A stretch of DNA of 64,000 nucleotides from Amorphoplanes digitatis (lineage in GTDB: Bacteria; Actinomycetota; Actinomycetes; Mycobacteriales; Micromonosporaceae), in assembly GCF_014205335.1 (NCBI RefSeq), contig NZ_JACHNH010000001.1, forward strand, positions 1,550,001-1,614,000. Direction: 5' to 3'. Under the pieces are notes generated by a model, which saw only the letters and a list, made by a program, of their open reading frames with translations, was not told the DNA's origin and made no database searches. Positions 21,095 through 30,470 of this stretch are shown here, piece after piece; the first letter of the stretch is position 1; each line of letters begins with the position of its first letter. Made by a program: the position numbers and the translations under genes.

Positions 21095-22063
21095 CTAGCC
21101 CTTCATCGAGCCCGCGGAGAGTCCGCCGATGATGCTGCGCTGGAAGATCAGGAACACGACGATCATGGGAATGCTGGCGATGGCGAGGCCGGCCATGAAG
21201 TCGGTCGGCGGCACCTGGCTGGTGTTGGCGAGCCGGTGCAGGGCCACGCTGAGCGTCTGCGACTCGGGGTCCGGCAGCACCAGCAGCGGCCAGAGGAAGT
21301 CCTTCCAGAGCGCGATGATGATGAAGATCGACACGACGCCCAGGACGGGCCGGGACAGCGGCAGGATGATCGACCAGAGCTGGCGCAGCCGGCCCGCGCC
21401 GTCGATCGAGGCGGCGTCCAGCAGGTCGTCGGGGATCTGGTCGAAGAAGCGCTTGAGGACGTAGACGTTGAACGCGGTCGCGGCGGCCGGCAACCAGAGC
21501 GCCCAGGGCGTGTTCAGCAGGTTGACATGCAGCAGCGGCACGTCGACGACGGTCAGGTAGGCGGGCACCAGCAGCGCGGAGGCCGGCAGCATCAGGCTGG
21601 CCAGGATCGCGCCGAGCAGGATCTTGCCGAAGACCGGCTTGAGCTTGCTGAGCCCGTACGCGAGGGCGACGTCGAAGGTCAGCACGATGAGCCAGCCGCC
21701 GGCCGCGTAGAGCACCGTGTTGGTGAAGTACTTGGCGATGCGCATGTTCGACCACGCGGTCGCGAACGTGTCCGGGTGCCAGGAGTGCGGGATGAACGTC
21801 GGGGTGCTCAGCGCGTACTCGGCCGGTGACTTCACCGCGCTGGAGAACATCCAGTACAGCGGCACGAGGAAGACCAGCACGAACACGGTGATCGTCAGGC
21901 CGAGCACGGTGAAGTACAGGCCGCGGTGCCGTTGCAGGTCGACCGTGGAGACGAGGGTACGGGTCGCCGGGCTGGTGCCGACCAGCCCGCGCTTGCGGCG
22001 CGGTGCCGCCGGTGCCGGCGTGGCGCCGCCGGCCGGGGCCTGTGGCGGGGCGATAAGGGTCAT
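21095..22063 (-). CDS. Sugar ABC transporter permease, MalG type
   Basis: 322 aa with a Pro/Ala-rich cytosolic N-terminus and six predicted membrane helices. The EAA loop that contacts the ATPase reads DAASIDGAGRLRQLWSIILP. ATG with GAGGAG upstream, 10 bp after the partner permease. No ATP-binding subunit gene is present in the locus; actinobacteria commonly share one MsiK-type ATPase among such systems. Confidence 0.94.
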   Translation of the reverse strand: MTLIAPPQAPAGGATPAPAAPRRKRGLVGTSPATRTLVSTVDLQRHRGLYFTVLGLTITVFVLVFLVPLYWMFSSAVKSPAEYALSTPTFIPHSWHPDTFATAWSNMRIAKYFTNTVLYAAGGWLIVLTFDVALAYGLSKLKPVFGKILLGAILASLMLPASALLVPAYLTVVDVPLLHVNLLNTPWALWLPAAATAFNVYVLKRFFDQIPDDLLDAASIDGAGRLRQLWSIILPLSRPVLGVVSIFIIIALWKDFLWPLLVLPDPESQTLSVALHRLANTSQVPPTDFMAGLAIASIPMIVVFLIFQRSIIGGLSAGSMKG

Positions 22064-22073
22064 GGCAGTCTCC

Positions 22074-22988
22074 TCAGTCCCCGGTCCGGGTGAGCCACAG
22101 GTACAGCGCGGAGAAGGCGCCCAGCACCACGAAGAGCAGCACGCTCATCGCGGCGGCGAGGCCGAAGTCCTGGTTGACGGTGAAGGCGTAGCGGTAGACC
22201 AGGATGAGCACGGTGATGGTGTCCGGATTCGACGTCCCGGTCAGCGCGAACGGCTCGATGAAGACCTGCATCGTCGCGACGATCTGTAGCAGCAGCAGGA
22301 CCAGCATGATGAACCGCATCTGTGGCAGCGTGACGTGCCGCAGCCGCTGCCAGATGCTCGCGCCGTCCAGCTCGGCGGCCTCGTACAGCTCACCGGGTAT
22401 GCCCTGGAGGGCGGCGAGGTAGATCAGCGTCGCGCCGCCGAGGTTGGCCCAGGTGGACACGAGGACCAGCGAGATCATGGCGGTGTTCGAGGACTGCGTC
22501 CACTGTGACTCCGGCAGCCCGACGCCGCGCAGCACCGTGTTGAACAGGCCGTTGCCCGGGTCGTAGAAGTAGCGCCAGAGCAGCACCGCCACGATCGGGG
22601 GCAGCATCACCGGCAGGTAGACCAGGACCCGGAAGAACCCGCTGAAGTGCCGGAACTCGTTGAGCAGCACGGCGATGAAGAACGGCAGCACGAAGCCGAA
22701 GACCAGGGCCAGCCCGGTGAACAGCAGGCTGTTGCGCCAGGCCGTGTAGAAGAGCGGGTCGGCGAACAGCGCGCGGTAGTTGTCCAGGCCGACCCAGTAC
22801 GGCGGGGCGACGAAGTTGTCCTGCTGGAAGCTCAGGATCACGCCCCGCACCAGCGGATACCAGGAGAAGAAGGCGAAACACGCCAGGCCCGCCGCCATGA
22901 ACGCGTATGCCAGCAGGTTGTCCTGAATCCTCCGGCGCAGGCGGTGTACGCGGGATCCGCGCCCCGGTACCGCCGTGACTACCGCCAT
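22074..22988 (-). CDS. Sugar ABC transporter permease, MalF type
   Basis: 304 aa from the ATG at 22988, chosen because AAAAGGAACGACA precedes it; the frame is open to 23093 but that part has no protein-like character. Six membrane helices and the EAA motif EAAELDGASIWQRLRHVTLP. Forms the channel with the MalG-type protein encoded immediately downstream. Confidence 0.94.
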   Translation of the reverse strand: MAVVTAVPGRGSRVHRLRRRIQDNLLAYAFMAAGLACFAFFSWYPLVRGVILSFQQDNFVAPPYWVGLDNYRALFADPLFYTAWRNSLLFTGLALVFGFVLPFFIAVLLNEFRHFSGFFRVLVYLPVMLPPIVAVLLWRYFYDPGNGLFNTVLRGVGLPESQWTQSSNTAMISLVLVSTWANLGGATLIYLAALQGIPGELYEAAELDGASIWQRLRHVTLPQMRFIMLVLLLLQIVATMQVFIEPFALTGTSNPDTITVLILVYRYAFTVNQDFGLAAAMSVLLFVVLGAFSALYLWLTRTGD

Positions 22989-23049
22989 TGTCGTTCCTTT
23001 TCTCAAGGGGCGGCCGCCGGCGGTGGATGCCCGCCGGCGGCCGGGCCGG

Positions 23050-24411
23050 TTACTTGACGCTGGCCAGGATGCTGTTGGTCTGGGTCTCGGCATCGGCGAG
23101 GAGCTTGTCGATGTCCGCGTTCTTGTCGGTCAGGACCTTCTGCATCGCGACGTCGAGGGCCGCGTAGATCTGCTGGGCGTTCGGCGGCTCGAGCTTGACC
23201 GGGATGCCGCTCATCGCCGCGACGAACGGCGCGTAGTTCTCCTGCGGCACGTTGGCGTACTTCTTGTCGGCCGCGGCCTGCGTCTCGGCCGCCGCGCCGG
23301 TGAAGATCGCCGGCTCGGGCAGGCCGACGGGCTGGTCGGTCTCGCTCGCCCACTTGTTCTCGGCCTCGTAGCGGTCGGCCGAGGTGAACCAGAAGGTCAG
23401 CCACTTGAGGCCGGCGTTGATCTTCTCGGGGCTCAGGCCGGCCTTGAACATGTAGCCCTCGCCGCCACCCAGCGTGCCCTTGCCGTCCGGGATCTGGCCG
23501 AGGCCGTAGGTCTCGTACTTGCCCTTGTACTGGTTGACGATCGTCGGGATGTTGTCGGCGGTGGCGAGGTACATGCCGAGCTTGCCCGAGCCCATCTGTT
23601 GCAGCAGGTCGGCCCATTCGAGGAGCTGCTTCTGGCCCATCGAGTTGTCGACCCAGCGCATGTCCTTGAGCTGCTGGAGTACCTGCTTGCCCTGCGGGCT
23701 GTTGAAGGCGGCCTTCCAGGTGCCGCCGTTGTTGACGGCGACGTCGCCGCCGAGGGAGTAGAGCTCGGTGGTGAAGTGCCAGCCGCCGGTGTTGCTCTTG
23801 CTGTAGTCGCCGTAGCCGACCGTGCCGTCGCCGAGGTCGGCGATCTTCTTGGCGGCCGTGCGCAGCTCGGCCCAGGTCTTCGGCGGGTTGTTCGGGTCGA
23901 GGCCGGCCTTGGTGAACAGGGCCCGGTTGTAGAGCAGCCCCATCGAGTAGTTCTTGTACGGCAGGCCGTACGTCGCGCCCTTGTCGTCCTGGAAGACCCG
24001 CAGTACCTCGGGCTTGAGCTGCGAGGTGATCGGGTAGTCCTTGAGGTACTTGCTGATGTCCGACACCTGGCGCTTGGCGATCAGGCTGGCCGGGTCGGTG
24101 AAGTAGACGTAGAAGACGTCCTCGAGCTGGCCGCCGGCGAGCTTCGCCGGGAAGGTCTGCGGGTCCATCTTGCCCTCGCGGGCGTCGATCTTGATGTTCG
24201 GGTTCGCCTTCTCGAACTCGGCGACGTTGGCGAGGAAGCGGTCGTGCGTCGCCTTCTCGGTGGCGGGCGGAAGGCCGTTGATCACCAGCGTGACCTTGCC
24301 GTCCTTCGATGTCGTCGCCGCGTCGCCGTCGTCGCCGCACGCGGCGGCGGACATGGCGACTCCGGCGACGAGCAGGAGCCCGAGGGCACTGCGCAGCCTG
24401 GATTTGAACAT
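23050..24411 (-). CDS. Sugar-binding lipoprotein of an ABC transporter
   Basis: 453 aa. Lipoprotein signal with lipobox AMSAAAC (lipidated Cys25), then a family 1 extracellular solute-binding fold (FEKANPNIKI, GLPYKNYSMGLLYN, GEGYMFKAG). It should capture oligosaccharides at the membrane and deliver them to the two permeases that follow. First gene of the transport operon; its promoter region also contains the regulator's terminator. Ligand specificity for alpha-1,3-linked oligosaccharides is inferred from context. Confidence 0.93.
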   Translation of the reverse strand: MFKSRLRSALGLLLVAGVAMSAAACGDDGDAATTSKDGKVTLVINGLPPATEKATHDRFLANVAEFEKANPNIKIDAREGKMDPQTFPAKLAGGQLEDVFYVYFTDPASLIAKRQVSDISKYLKDYPITSQLKPEVLRVFQDDKGATYGLPYKNYSMGLLYNRALFTKAGLDPNNPPKTWAELRTAAKKIADLGDGTVGYGDYSKSNTGGWHFTTELYSLGGDVAVNNGGTWKAAFNSPQGKQVLQQLKDMRWVDNSMGQKQLLEWADLLQQMGSGKLGMYLATADNIPTIVNQYKGKYETYGLGQIPDGKGTLGGGEGYMFKAGLSPEKINAGLKWLTFWFTSADRYEAENKWASETDQPVGLPEPAIFTGAAAETQAAADKKYANVPQENYAPFVAAMSGIPVKLEPPNAQQIYAALDVAMQKVLTDKNADIDKLLADAETQTNSILASVK

Positions 24412-24498
24412 GGGGGATTACGCCCTTCCTGGGTGGGTGCGCGCCTATGGGTAAGTCCGAAATGTGACGGGTTCTCGATGCCGTGTTTCGTGGCAGTG

Positions 24499-24527
24499 AC
24501 GATACAAAGTCAAACCGCGTCACGCAA
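24499..24527 (-). promoter_or_regulatory. Candidate promoter and LacI operator half-site before the binding-protein gene
   Basis: Read on the minus strand, TTGCGT and TATCGT are separated by 17 nt, 88 bp before the start codon. The -35 hexamer sits in CTTGCGT, which resembles the CTTGCA-type half-sites of actinobacterial MalR/AglR-like LacI regulators. Prediction by eye only. Confidence 0.4.
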
Positions 24528-24581
24528 GAAGTGAACCAACAGTCGAAAAAACTCGACCATCGTGATCGGGGGCACAAAGAA

Positions 24582-24606
24582 GGGCGGGCCCACGAGGGGC
24601 CCGCCC
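24582..24606 (-). terminator. Terminator of the LacI-type regulator gene
   Basis: Perfect 10-bp arms GGGCGGGCCC/GGGCCCGCCC with a 5-nt loop, followed on the minus strand by TTCTTTGT. It separates the regulator from the transport operon. Confidence 0.8.
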
Positions 24607-24629
24607 GGTGAAGGTGGTGAATGTCCTGC

Positions 24630-25640
24630 TCAGTCGCGGCTCGGCGCCGGTGCGGTGGATCCGCGTACCACCAGTTCCGGTTCGAAGAGCAGCTCGTCGG
24701 TGGTCGCCGCGGCGCCCTCGATCTGGTTGACCAGGACGTCGACCGCGGCCTGCCCCATCAGCTCGATCGGCTGCCGGACGGTGGTCAGCGGCGGGTCGGT
24801 GCACGTCATCAGCGCGCTGTCGTCGTAGCCGACGACGGACACGTCGCGCGGCACCTCGAGGCCCAGGCGGCGTGCCGCCCGGATCGAGCCGAGGGCCAGC
24901 ACGTCGCTGGCGCAGATCATCGCGGTGACGCCGCGCTGGATCAGCCGGGTGGCGGCCAGCCGGGCGCTCTCCATGGAGAAGTTGGTGCGCTCGACCGGCC
25001 ACTGTGACTCGGGCCCGGACCAGCCCGCGGCGACCTTGACGGCGGCCAGCTTGCGGCGCGACGGCACGTGGTCCTCCGGGCCCATCACCAGGCCGATCAT
25101 CTCGTGGCCGAGCGAGCGCAGGTGGCCGTACGCCTGCTCGACGGCGACGGCGTCGTCGGTCGAGATGTGCGGGAAGCCGAGGCCGTCGACGCCGCCGTTG
25201 ACCATCACGACCGGCATCCGCCGGTCGAGCAGCTGCCGGTAGTGCCCGTGCTCGGCGTCGGCGAGGGCGTACGAGCCGCCGGCGAAGACCACGCCGGACA
25301 CCTGATGGTCCAGCAGCATCTCGATGTAGTCGCGCTCGGGCACGCCGCCGATCGTGCGGGCGCAGAGTGCCGGCGTGAAGCCGCGCTGCGCGAGCGACGC
25401 GGTCACCACCTCGGCCAGCGCCGGGAAGATCGGGTTCTGCAACTCGGGCAGTACCAGGCCGACCAGCCGCCCGCGCTCACCGCGCAGCTTCGTCGGTCTC
25501 TCGTAGCCCATGACGTCAAGGGCCGTCAGCACGGACGCGCGGGTCGCCTCGGAGACGCCGCTGCGGCCGTTGAGCACCCGGCTGACGGTGGCCTCGCTGA
25601 CGCCGGCCTTCTTCGCCACCTCGGCGAGACGTTTGGTCAC
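24630..25640 (-). CDS. LacI-family transcriptional regulator
   Basis: 336 aa, GTG start. N-terminal helix-turn-helix (KRLAEVAKKAGVSEATVSRVLNG read in two halves: LAEVAKKAGVSEATVSR and VLNG) followed by a periplasmic-binding-protein-like sensor domain (GLVLPELQNPIFPALAEVV; VVGYDDSALM; LTTVRQPIELMG). First gene of the glucan locus on the same strand, so it probably represses the binding-protein operon until a sugar derived from the glucan binds. The inducer is unknown. Confidence 0.94.
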   Translation of the reverse strand: MTKRLAEVAKKAGVSEATVSRVLNGRSGVSEATRASVLTALDVMGYERPTKLRGERGRLVGLVLPELQNPIFPALAEVVTASLAQRGFTPALCARTIGGVPERDYIEMLLDHQVSGVVFAGGSYALADAEHGHYRQLLDRRMPVVMVNGGVDGLGFPHISTDDAVAVEQAYGHLRSLGHEMIGLVMGPEDHVPSRRKLAAVKVAAGWSGPESQWPVERTNFSMESARLAATRLIQRGVTAMICASDVLALGSIRAARRLGLEVPRDVSVVGYDDSALMTCTDPPLTTVRQPIELMGQAAVDVLVNQIEGAAATTDELLFEPELVVRGSTAPAPSRD

Positions 25641-25663
25641 GAACGGAATCTTACGTCAACCAA

Positions 25664-25690
25664 TTGCAAGAGTTGTACAGGCGTTTGCAG
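25664..25690. promoter_or_regulatory. Candidate LacI autoregulatory site
   Basis: TTGCAAG at 25664-25670 and TTTGCAG at 25684-25690 are 20 bp apart in direct orientation upstream of the regulator start. The motif resembles the CTTGCA half-sites of actinobacterial sugar LacI proteins and the CTTGCGT found before the binding-protein gene. Confidence 0.35.
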
Positions 25691-25832
25691 CGCAGGACGA
25701 ATCGCTGACCGGTCTTGCGAATCGCCGTCGAGCCGCCGCCGCTTCTGGTCCTAATCATCCGGAATCGCCGGAAACCGCCCTTGAAGGATGCGAATCTTGG
25801 GGTATGGGGACGACGGCTATGGGTGGAGCGCG

Positions 25833-26351
25833 ATGACCGACTGGGAATCTGGGGACGGCTACCAGGATCAGGATCAGGGCCGGGAGGCGGAGACGGTCCG
25901 TTTCCAGGACGAGAGCCCGCACAACTCCGTGCACCGGCTGGCGAACGTCAGCAGCGACATGGCGACGGCCACGCAGTCCGCGGTGCGCGCCGCGCAGACC
26001 GCCGTCGCGGTGATCCAGCGGCTGGAGGCCAGCAGCACCGAGATCGGCAAGGTCGTCGAGCTCATCGCGACGATCGCGAAGCAGACGAACCTGCTCGCGC
26101 TGAACGCCACCATCGAGGCGGCCCGGGCCGGCGAGGCGGGGCGCGGCTTCGCGGTCGTCGCCAGCGAGGTCAAGGACCTGGCCAACGAGACCGCGACGGC
26201 GACCAACGAGATCGGCGGCCAGGTGGGCGGCATCCGCAGCGACACCCAGAACGCCGTCTCGGCGATCGAGGAGATGCAGGGCCTGATCGAGGAGCTGGAC
26301 CGCTGCCAGCGGGTGATCAGTGAGATCGTGATCGAGCAACAGGCCGGCTAG
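25833..26351 (+). CDS. Soluble mini chemotaxis-receptor signalling domain
   Basis: 172 aa from the ATG at 25833, which has GGTGGAG in front; an in-frame ATG exists at 25788. The protein has an acidic, Gln/Asp-rich head and then one coiled-coil MCP signalling region with the conserved hairpin tip ([20 protein letters not shown], then [15 protein letters not shown]). No membrane helix, HAMP or sensor domain is present, so it is far shorter than normal receptors. It could dock to CheA/CheW as an adaptor, or be a truncated receptor. Last 35 bp overlap the convergent DUF2269 gene. Confidence 0.85.
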   Translation: MTDWESGDGYQDQDQGREAETVRFQDESPHNSVHRLANVSSDMATATQSAVRAAQTAVAVIQRLEASSTEIGKVVELIATIAKQTNLLALNATIEAARAGEAGRGFAVVASEVKDLANETATATNEIGGQVGGIRSDTQNAVSAIEEMQGLIEELDRCQRVISEIVIEQQAG

Positions 26352-26841
26352 GCGTGCGCCCCCAGGGCTTGTAGGTGGAGATCACCGTCGCGAAGATCAG
26401 CAGGCTGCTGGAGACCGTCGGCGCCACCACCATGTTGATCCGGTCGGGTCGCGGCAGCGCGCCGGCGAGGTCGCCGGCCTCGACCAGCCCGGGGTAGAGC
26501 AGGAACAGCACCAGGCACAGCATCACCGTCGTGAGCACCAGCTTGACCAGCACCCACCAGTGCCGGAACAGGCGCCACGGCGTGAGGACCGCGTTGGCCA
26601 CCCCGACCAGCCAGACCAGCACGCTCAGCGGGGTGAAGAGCAGCCGGCCGATCATGCTCTGCGCCGGATAGACGATCTCGGGATCCGCACCGGCCAGCCC
26701 GGCGATGCCGAACGTCAGCAGGACCAGGTCGACGCCGAGCCAGCCGACCGCGGTGATCACGTGAACGGTCAAGACGAATTTGCGCCAGCGCGGTGGAAGG
26801 ACCATGCCGACGAGCGTGCCAAGCCCGGCGGCCCCGGTCAT
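26317..26841 (-). CDS. DUF2269-like membrane protein
   Basis: 174 aa with four hydrophobic helices. The features [20 protein letters not shown] and [20 protein letters not shown] match my recollection of small integral membrane proteins annotated DUF2269. The start is uncertain: ATG at 26841 or 26805 ([10 protein letters not shown]). Function unknown. Its 3' end overlaps the mini-MCP gene tail to tail. Confidence 0.7.
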   Translation of the reverse strand: MTGAAGLGTLVGMVLPPRWRKFVLTVHVITAVGWLGVDLVLLTFGIAGLAGADPEIVYPAQSMIGRLLFTPLSVLVWLVGVANAVLTPWRLFRHWWVLVKLVLTTVMLCLVLFLLYPGLVEAGDLAGALPRPDRINMVVAPTVSSSLLIFATVISTYKPWGRTPSRPVARSRSH

Positions 26842-26932
26842 GCCCCGGACGGCGCAGCCGGCCGTACGCAGGGCGACGTAGTCGGCGAAGATCCGCCACT
26901 ACCGGCGGCGGGGACCGCCGGGTAGGGGGACA

Positions 26933-27367
26933 ATGGCAGCCATGGCCCGACGCACACCCCGCCGCACCGCGACGCCGAAAGGCCTCGACGACGCCAGCGC
27001 CTGCCCGTGCGGGCTCGGCCGGCCGTACGGCGAGTGCTGCGGCCCGGCGCACCGCGGTCAGGCGCCGGCCACGGCCGAGGCGCTGATGCGCTCCCGGTAC
27101 GCGGCCTTCGCGCTCGACGACTCGGCCTACCTGCTCCGCTCGTGGCATCACACGACCCGGCCGGCCGGCGTCGATCCCGACCCGAACCTGCGCTGGACCG
27201 GCCTCGACGTGCTCGGGTCGACCCAGGGCGGGCTCTTCGACGCCGAGGGCGTTGTGGAGTTCCGGGCGCACTACCGCGACGGCGGCACCCCCGGCGAGAT
27301 GCGCGAGCGCAGCCGCTTCGTGCGCCACGACGGTCAGTGGGTGTACTGGGGTCCGATCCTTACCTGA
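26933..27367 (+). CDS. YchJ-family protein (UPF0225) with SEC-C type zinc motif
   Basis: 144 aa. An N-terminal basic stretch leads to CPCGLGRPYGECCGPAH, a SEC-C-like Cys/His zinc-binding motif, then the YchJ/NTF2-like fold (EALMRSRYAAFALDDSAYLL, WTGLDVLGS, ERSRFVRHDGQWVYW). Biochemical role unknown in the family. A GGGGG site precedes ATG 26933; ATG 26942 is an alternative. Nine-residue spacing between the two starts makes either plausible. Confidence 0.88.
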   Translation: MAAMARRTPRRTATPKGLDDASACPCGLGRPYGECCGPAHRGQAPATAEALMRSRYAAFALDDSAYLLRSWHHTTRPAGVDPDPNLRWTGLDVLGSTQGGLFDAEGVVEFRAHYRDGGTPGEMRERSRFVRHDGQWVYWGPILT

Positions 27368-27415
27368 CGGCTAGTGTGATCTCCTTCAGGTTGATCATCT
27401 GAGGAGGGTAGGAGA

Positions 27416-28273
27416 GTGTCGTCGAACCAGCGGCCTCTTGAGGCCGGCATCGTCCGTGACTTCAAGGTCAATTTGTCGTACGGGCGGTACCTTCACCTCG
27501 ACGAGGTCCTGACCGCGCAGCACCCCGTCAGCGTCCCCGAGCACCACGACGAGCTGCTCTTCATCCTCCAGCACCAGACCTCGGAGCTCTGGCTCAAGCT
27601 GATCCGGCACGAGCTGCGCGCGGTGCAGCGGCAACTGGCCGCCGACGACCTGCGGCCGGCGCTCAAGGGCCTCGCCCGGGTCAAGCACATCCAGCGCTGC
27701 CTCACCGAGCAGTGGTCGGTGCTGGCCACCCTGACCCCGTCGGAGTACGCCGAGTTCCGTAGCTTCCTCGGCACCTCATCGGGCTTCCAGTCGTACCAGT
27801 ACCGCGCGGTCGAGTTCATGCTCGGCAACAAGGACAAGCGGATGCTGTCGATCTTCGACGACGACCCGGGCGCGAAGGAGATGCTGGTCTCCGCGCTGGA
27901 GGCGCCGAGCGTCTACGACGAGTTCCTGCGCTACCTGGCCCGGGCCGGTCATCAGGTGCCGGCCGAGCTGTTGCAGCGCGACGTGACCCTGCCGTACCGC
28001 TACAACGCGGACCTGGTGCCGGTGTTCGTGAAGATCTACGAGAACGCGGACGCGAACTGGGAGGCGTACGAGGCCTGCGAGGAGCTCGTCGACCTCGAGG
28101 AGAACTTCCAGCTCTGGCGCTTCCGGCACCTCAAGACCGTGGAGCGGACCATCGGCTTCAAGCGCGGCACCGGCGGCTCCAGCGGCGTCGACTTCCTGCG
28201 CAAGGCCCTCGACCTGACGTTCTTCCCCGAGCTGTACGCCGTCCGGACCGAAATCGGAGTAGCACACGCATGA
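27416..28273 (+). CDS. kynA: Tryptophan 2,3-dioxygenase
   Basis: 285 aa, standard length. GTG start behind a strong GAGGAGGGTAGGAGA. Signature text [33 protein letters not shown] and a C-terminal [13 protein letters not shown] segment with the haem-ligand His. Heme enzyme that opens the indole ring of tryptophan to N-formylkynurenine. Its last four bases overlap the kynureninase start, so the two are translationally coupled. Confidence 0.96.
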   Translation: MSSNQRPLEAGIVRDFKVNLSYGRYLHLDEVLTAQHPVSVPEHHDELLFILQHQTSELWLKLIRHELRAVQRQLAADDLRPALKGLARVKHIQRCLTEQWSVLATLTPSEYAEFRSFLGTSSGFQSYQYRAVEFMLGNKDKRMLSIFDDDPGAKEMLVSALEAPSVYDEFLRYLARAGHQVPAELLQRDVTLPYRYNADLVPVFVKIYENADANWEAYEACEELVDLEENFQLWRFRHLKTVERTIGFKRGTGGSSGVDFLRKALDLTFFPELYAVRTEIGVAHA

Positions 28274-29499
28274 CCGACGACCTGCTGGCGCGGGCCGAGG
28301 CGCTGGACGCCGCCGATCCGCTGGCGCACCTGCGCGACCACTTCATCACCCCGGACGGCTTCGACGTCGTCTCCTACCTGGACGGCAACTCGCTCGGCCG
28401 CCCGCTGCGGGAGACCGCGCGGCTGCTCGACGACTTCGTCCGCGAGCAGTGGGCCGGCCGGCTCATCCGCGGCTGGACCGAGGGCTGGATGCAGTGGCCG
28501 CTGGAGCTCGGCGACCGGCTCGGCACGGTGGCGCTGGGCGCCGCGCCCGGCCAGGTGGTGGTCGCCGACTCCACCACGGTCCTGCTCTACAAGATGTCGC
28601 GGGCGGCCGTCGACGCACGCCCCGGCCGCCGCAAGATCGTGCTGGACACCGACAACTTCCCCACCGACCGGTACGTGCTGGAGGGCATCGCCGCCGAGCG
28701 CGGCCTGTCCCTGGTGTGGATCGAGACCGACCCGGCCGGGGGCATCACCGCCGAGCAGGTCGCCGACGTGGTGGACGAGGACACCGCGCTGGTGCTGTTC
28801 AGCCACGTCGCGTACCGGTCGGGCTGGATCGCGCCCGCGGCGGAGATCAACCGGATCGCGCACGCGGCCGGCGCGCTGACGCTCTGGGACCTGAGCCACT
28901 CGGTCGGCTCGGTCGACCTGCACCTTGACGACTGGGGCGCGGACCTGGCCGTCGGCTGCACGTACAAGTACCTCAACGGCGGCCCGGGCGCGCCCGCGTT
29001 CGCCTACCTGCGGCGCGGCCTGCAGGGCGAGCTGCGCCAGCCGATCCAGGGCTGGATGGGGCACCGGGCGTCGTTCGAGATGGGCCCCGGCCACGAGCCG
29101 GCCGAGGGCGTGCGGGCGCTGCTCAGCGGCACCCCGCCGATCCTGGCCATGGTCCCGCTGCACGCCAACCTGGACATGCTCGCCCAGGCCGGCATCGAGG
29201 CGGTCCGCGCCAAGTCGACGCTGCTCACCGGGTACGTCCTCGAGCTGGCCGACCGCTGGCTGGCGCCGCTCGGCGTCCAGGTGGCCGGCCCGCGCGACGC
29301 CGCGCACCGCGGCGGGCACGTGACGCTCCAGCACCCCGCGTTCGAGCGGCTGCTGGCCACCCTCTGGGAGAACGGCGTGCTGCCCGACTTCCGCAACCCG
29401 AACGGCATCCGGATCGGCCCGGCGCCGCTGAGCACCAGCTTCGTGGAGGTGCACCGCGGGCTGACGATGCTGCGGACCCTGCTCGAGAAGCAGCCGTGA
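28270..29499 (+). CDS. kynU: Kynureninase
   Basis: 409 aa. PLP-dependent fold with SYLDGNSLG near the start, [13 protein letters not shown] and [16 protein letters not shown], where the Lys of TYKY carries PLP. Converts kynurenine to anthranilate and alanine. Overlaps kynA (ATGA) and the next gene (GTGA), so all three form one operon. No kynurenine formamidase of the usual KynB or alpha/beta-hydrolase type is present. Confidence 0.95.
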   Translation: MTDDLLARAEALDAADPLAHLRDHFITPDGFDVVSYLDGNSLGRPLRETARLLDDFVREQWAGRLIRGWTEGWMQWPLELGDRLGTVALGAAPGQVVVADSTTVLLYKMSRAAVDARPGRRKIVLDTDNFPTDRYVLEGIAAERGLSLVWIETDPAGGITAEQVADVVDEDTALVLFSHVAYRSGWIAPAAEINRIAHAAGALTLWDLSHSVGSVDLHLDDWGADLAVGCTYKYLNGGPGAPAFAYLRRGLQGELRQPIQGWMGHRASFEMGPGHEPAEGVRALLSGTPPILAMVPLHANLDMLAQAGIEAVRAKSTLLTGYVLELADRWLAPLGVQVAGPRDAAHRGGHVTLQHPAFERLLATLWENGVLPDFRNPNGIRIGPAPLSTSFVEVHRGLTMLRTLLEKQP

Positions 29500-30470
29500 C
29501 CTGGCTGGTCGCCGACACGATCTGGTGGGGCGGGCGGTCGCACGCCGGTGCCGCGCTGCGCCTCGGCCCCGGGCCGCGGGCGGTCGTGCCGGTCGCCGAT
29601 ATCCCGGCCGGCGCGGTGCCGCGCCGGCTGCCCGGCGCGGTGCTGCCGGGCCTGTGCGACGCGCACGTGCACTCCGCGCTCGTCGACCTGACGACGGTGC
29701 GGGACGGCGGGATCGCGTACGTGTGGGACCTTGGCGGCGTACCGGAGAAGGTCGCCGCGCTGGCCGCGCGGGGTGCACCCGGGGTGCGCTACGCCGGGCC
29801 CTTCATGATCGCCCCCGGCGGATATCCCAGCGACCGCTCGTGGGCGCCGGCCGGCTGCTGCCGCGAGGTGCGCTCGGCGGACGACGCGGCCGCCGCGGTC
29901 GGCGAGGCCCGGGCCGCGGGAGCGACGCTGATCAAGGTGACCGCGCACGCCGGCGGCCCGATGCTGCCGCCCGCGACGCTTGCCGCGCTGGTCCGCGCCG
30001 CGCGGGCCGGCGGCCTGCCGGTTGTCGCGCACGCGGAGGGCCCGGGCACGGTCGCCGCGGCCTACGAGGCCGGCGTGGAGCTGCTCGCGCACACGCCGTG
30101 GACCGAGGAGCTCGACGACGCCCTGGTGCGCGCCGTCGCCGCCCGGATGACCTGGATCAGCACCCTGGACATACACGGCTGGGGCCGGCCGACGCCGGAG
30201 CAGGACACCGCGATCGGCAACCTGCGGCGCTTCCTGGAGCACGGCGGGACCGTGCGCTACGGCACCGACCTGGGCAACGGGCCGCTGCCGCCCGGGGTCA
30301 ACCCGCGGGAGCTCGGTGCGCTGCTGCGGGCGGGCATGGACCCGGCCGGGATCCTCGCCGCGATGACCGAGCCCGACCTGGCCGAGCCGACGTGGCTGCC
30401 GTCCGGCCTCGACCTGGATCCGGCGACCTTCGCGGAGTCGCTGGCGCGGGCCCGGGTCGTTACAGCTTGA
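29496..30470 (+). CDS. Metal-dependent amidohydrolase of the kynurenine operon
   Basis: 324 aa, GTG start overlapping kynU by 4 nt. Amidohydrolase metal-site pattern: HVH in CDAHVHSAL, Lys in LIKVTAHAGG, His in VVAHAEG and LLAHTPW, Asp in YGTDLGN. The short protein lacks a long N-terminal beta-sandwich. Being the third gene of kynA-kynU, it is a good candidate for the missing N-formylkynurenine hydrolysis step or a related amide hydrolysis; this is inference from position. Its 3' end overlaps the convergent oxidoreductase gene by 11 bp. Confidence 0.82.
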   Translation: MTWLVADTIWWGGRSHAGAALRLGPGPRAVVPVADIPAGAVPRRLPGAVLPGLCDAHVHSALVDLTTVRDGGIAYVWDLGGVPEKVAALAARGAPGVRYAGPFMIAPGGYPSDRSWAPAGCCREVRSADDAAAAVGEARAAGATLIKVTAHAGGPMLPPATLAALVRAARAGGLPVVAHAEGPGTVAAAYEAGVELLAHTPWTEELDDALVRAVAARMTWISTLDIHGWGRPTPEQDTAIGNLRRFLEHGGTVRYGTDLGNGPLPPGVNPRELGALLRAGMDPAGILAAMTEPDLAEPTWLPSGLDLDPATFAESLARARVVTA

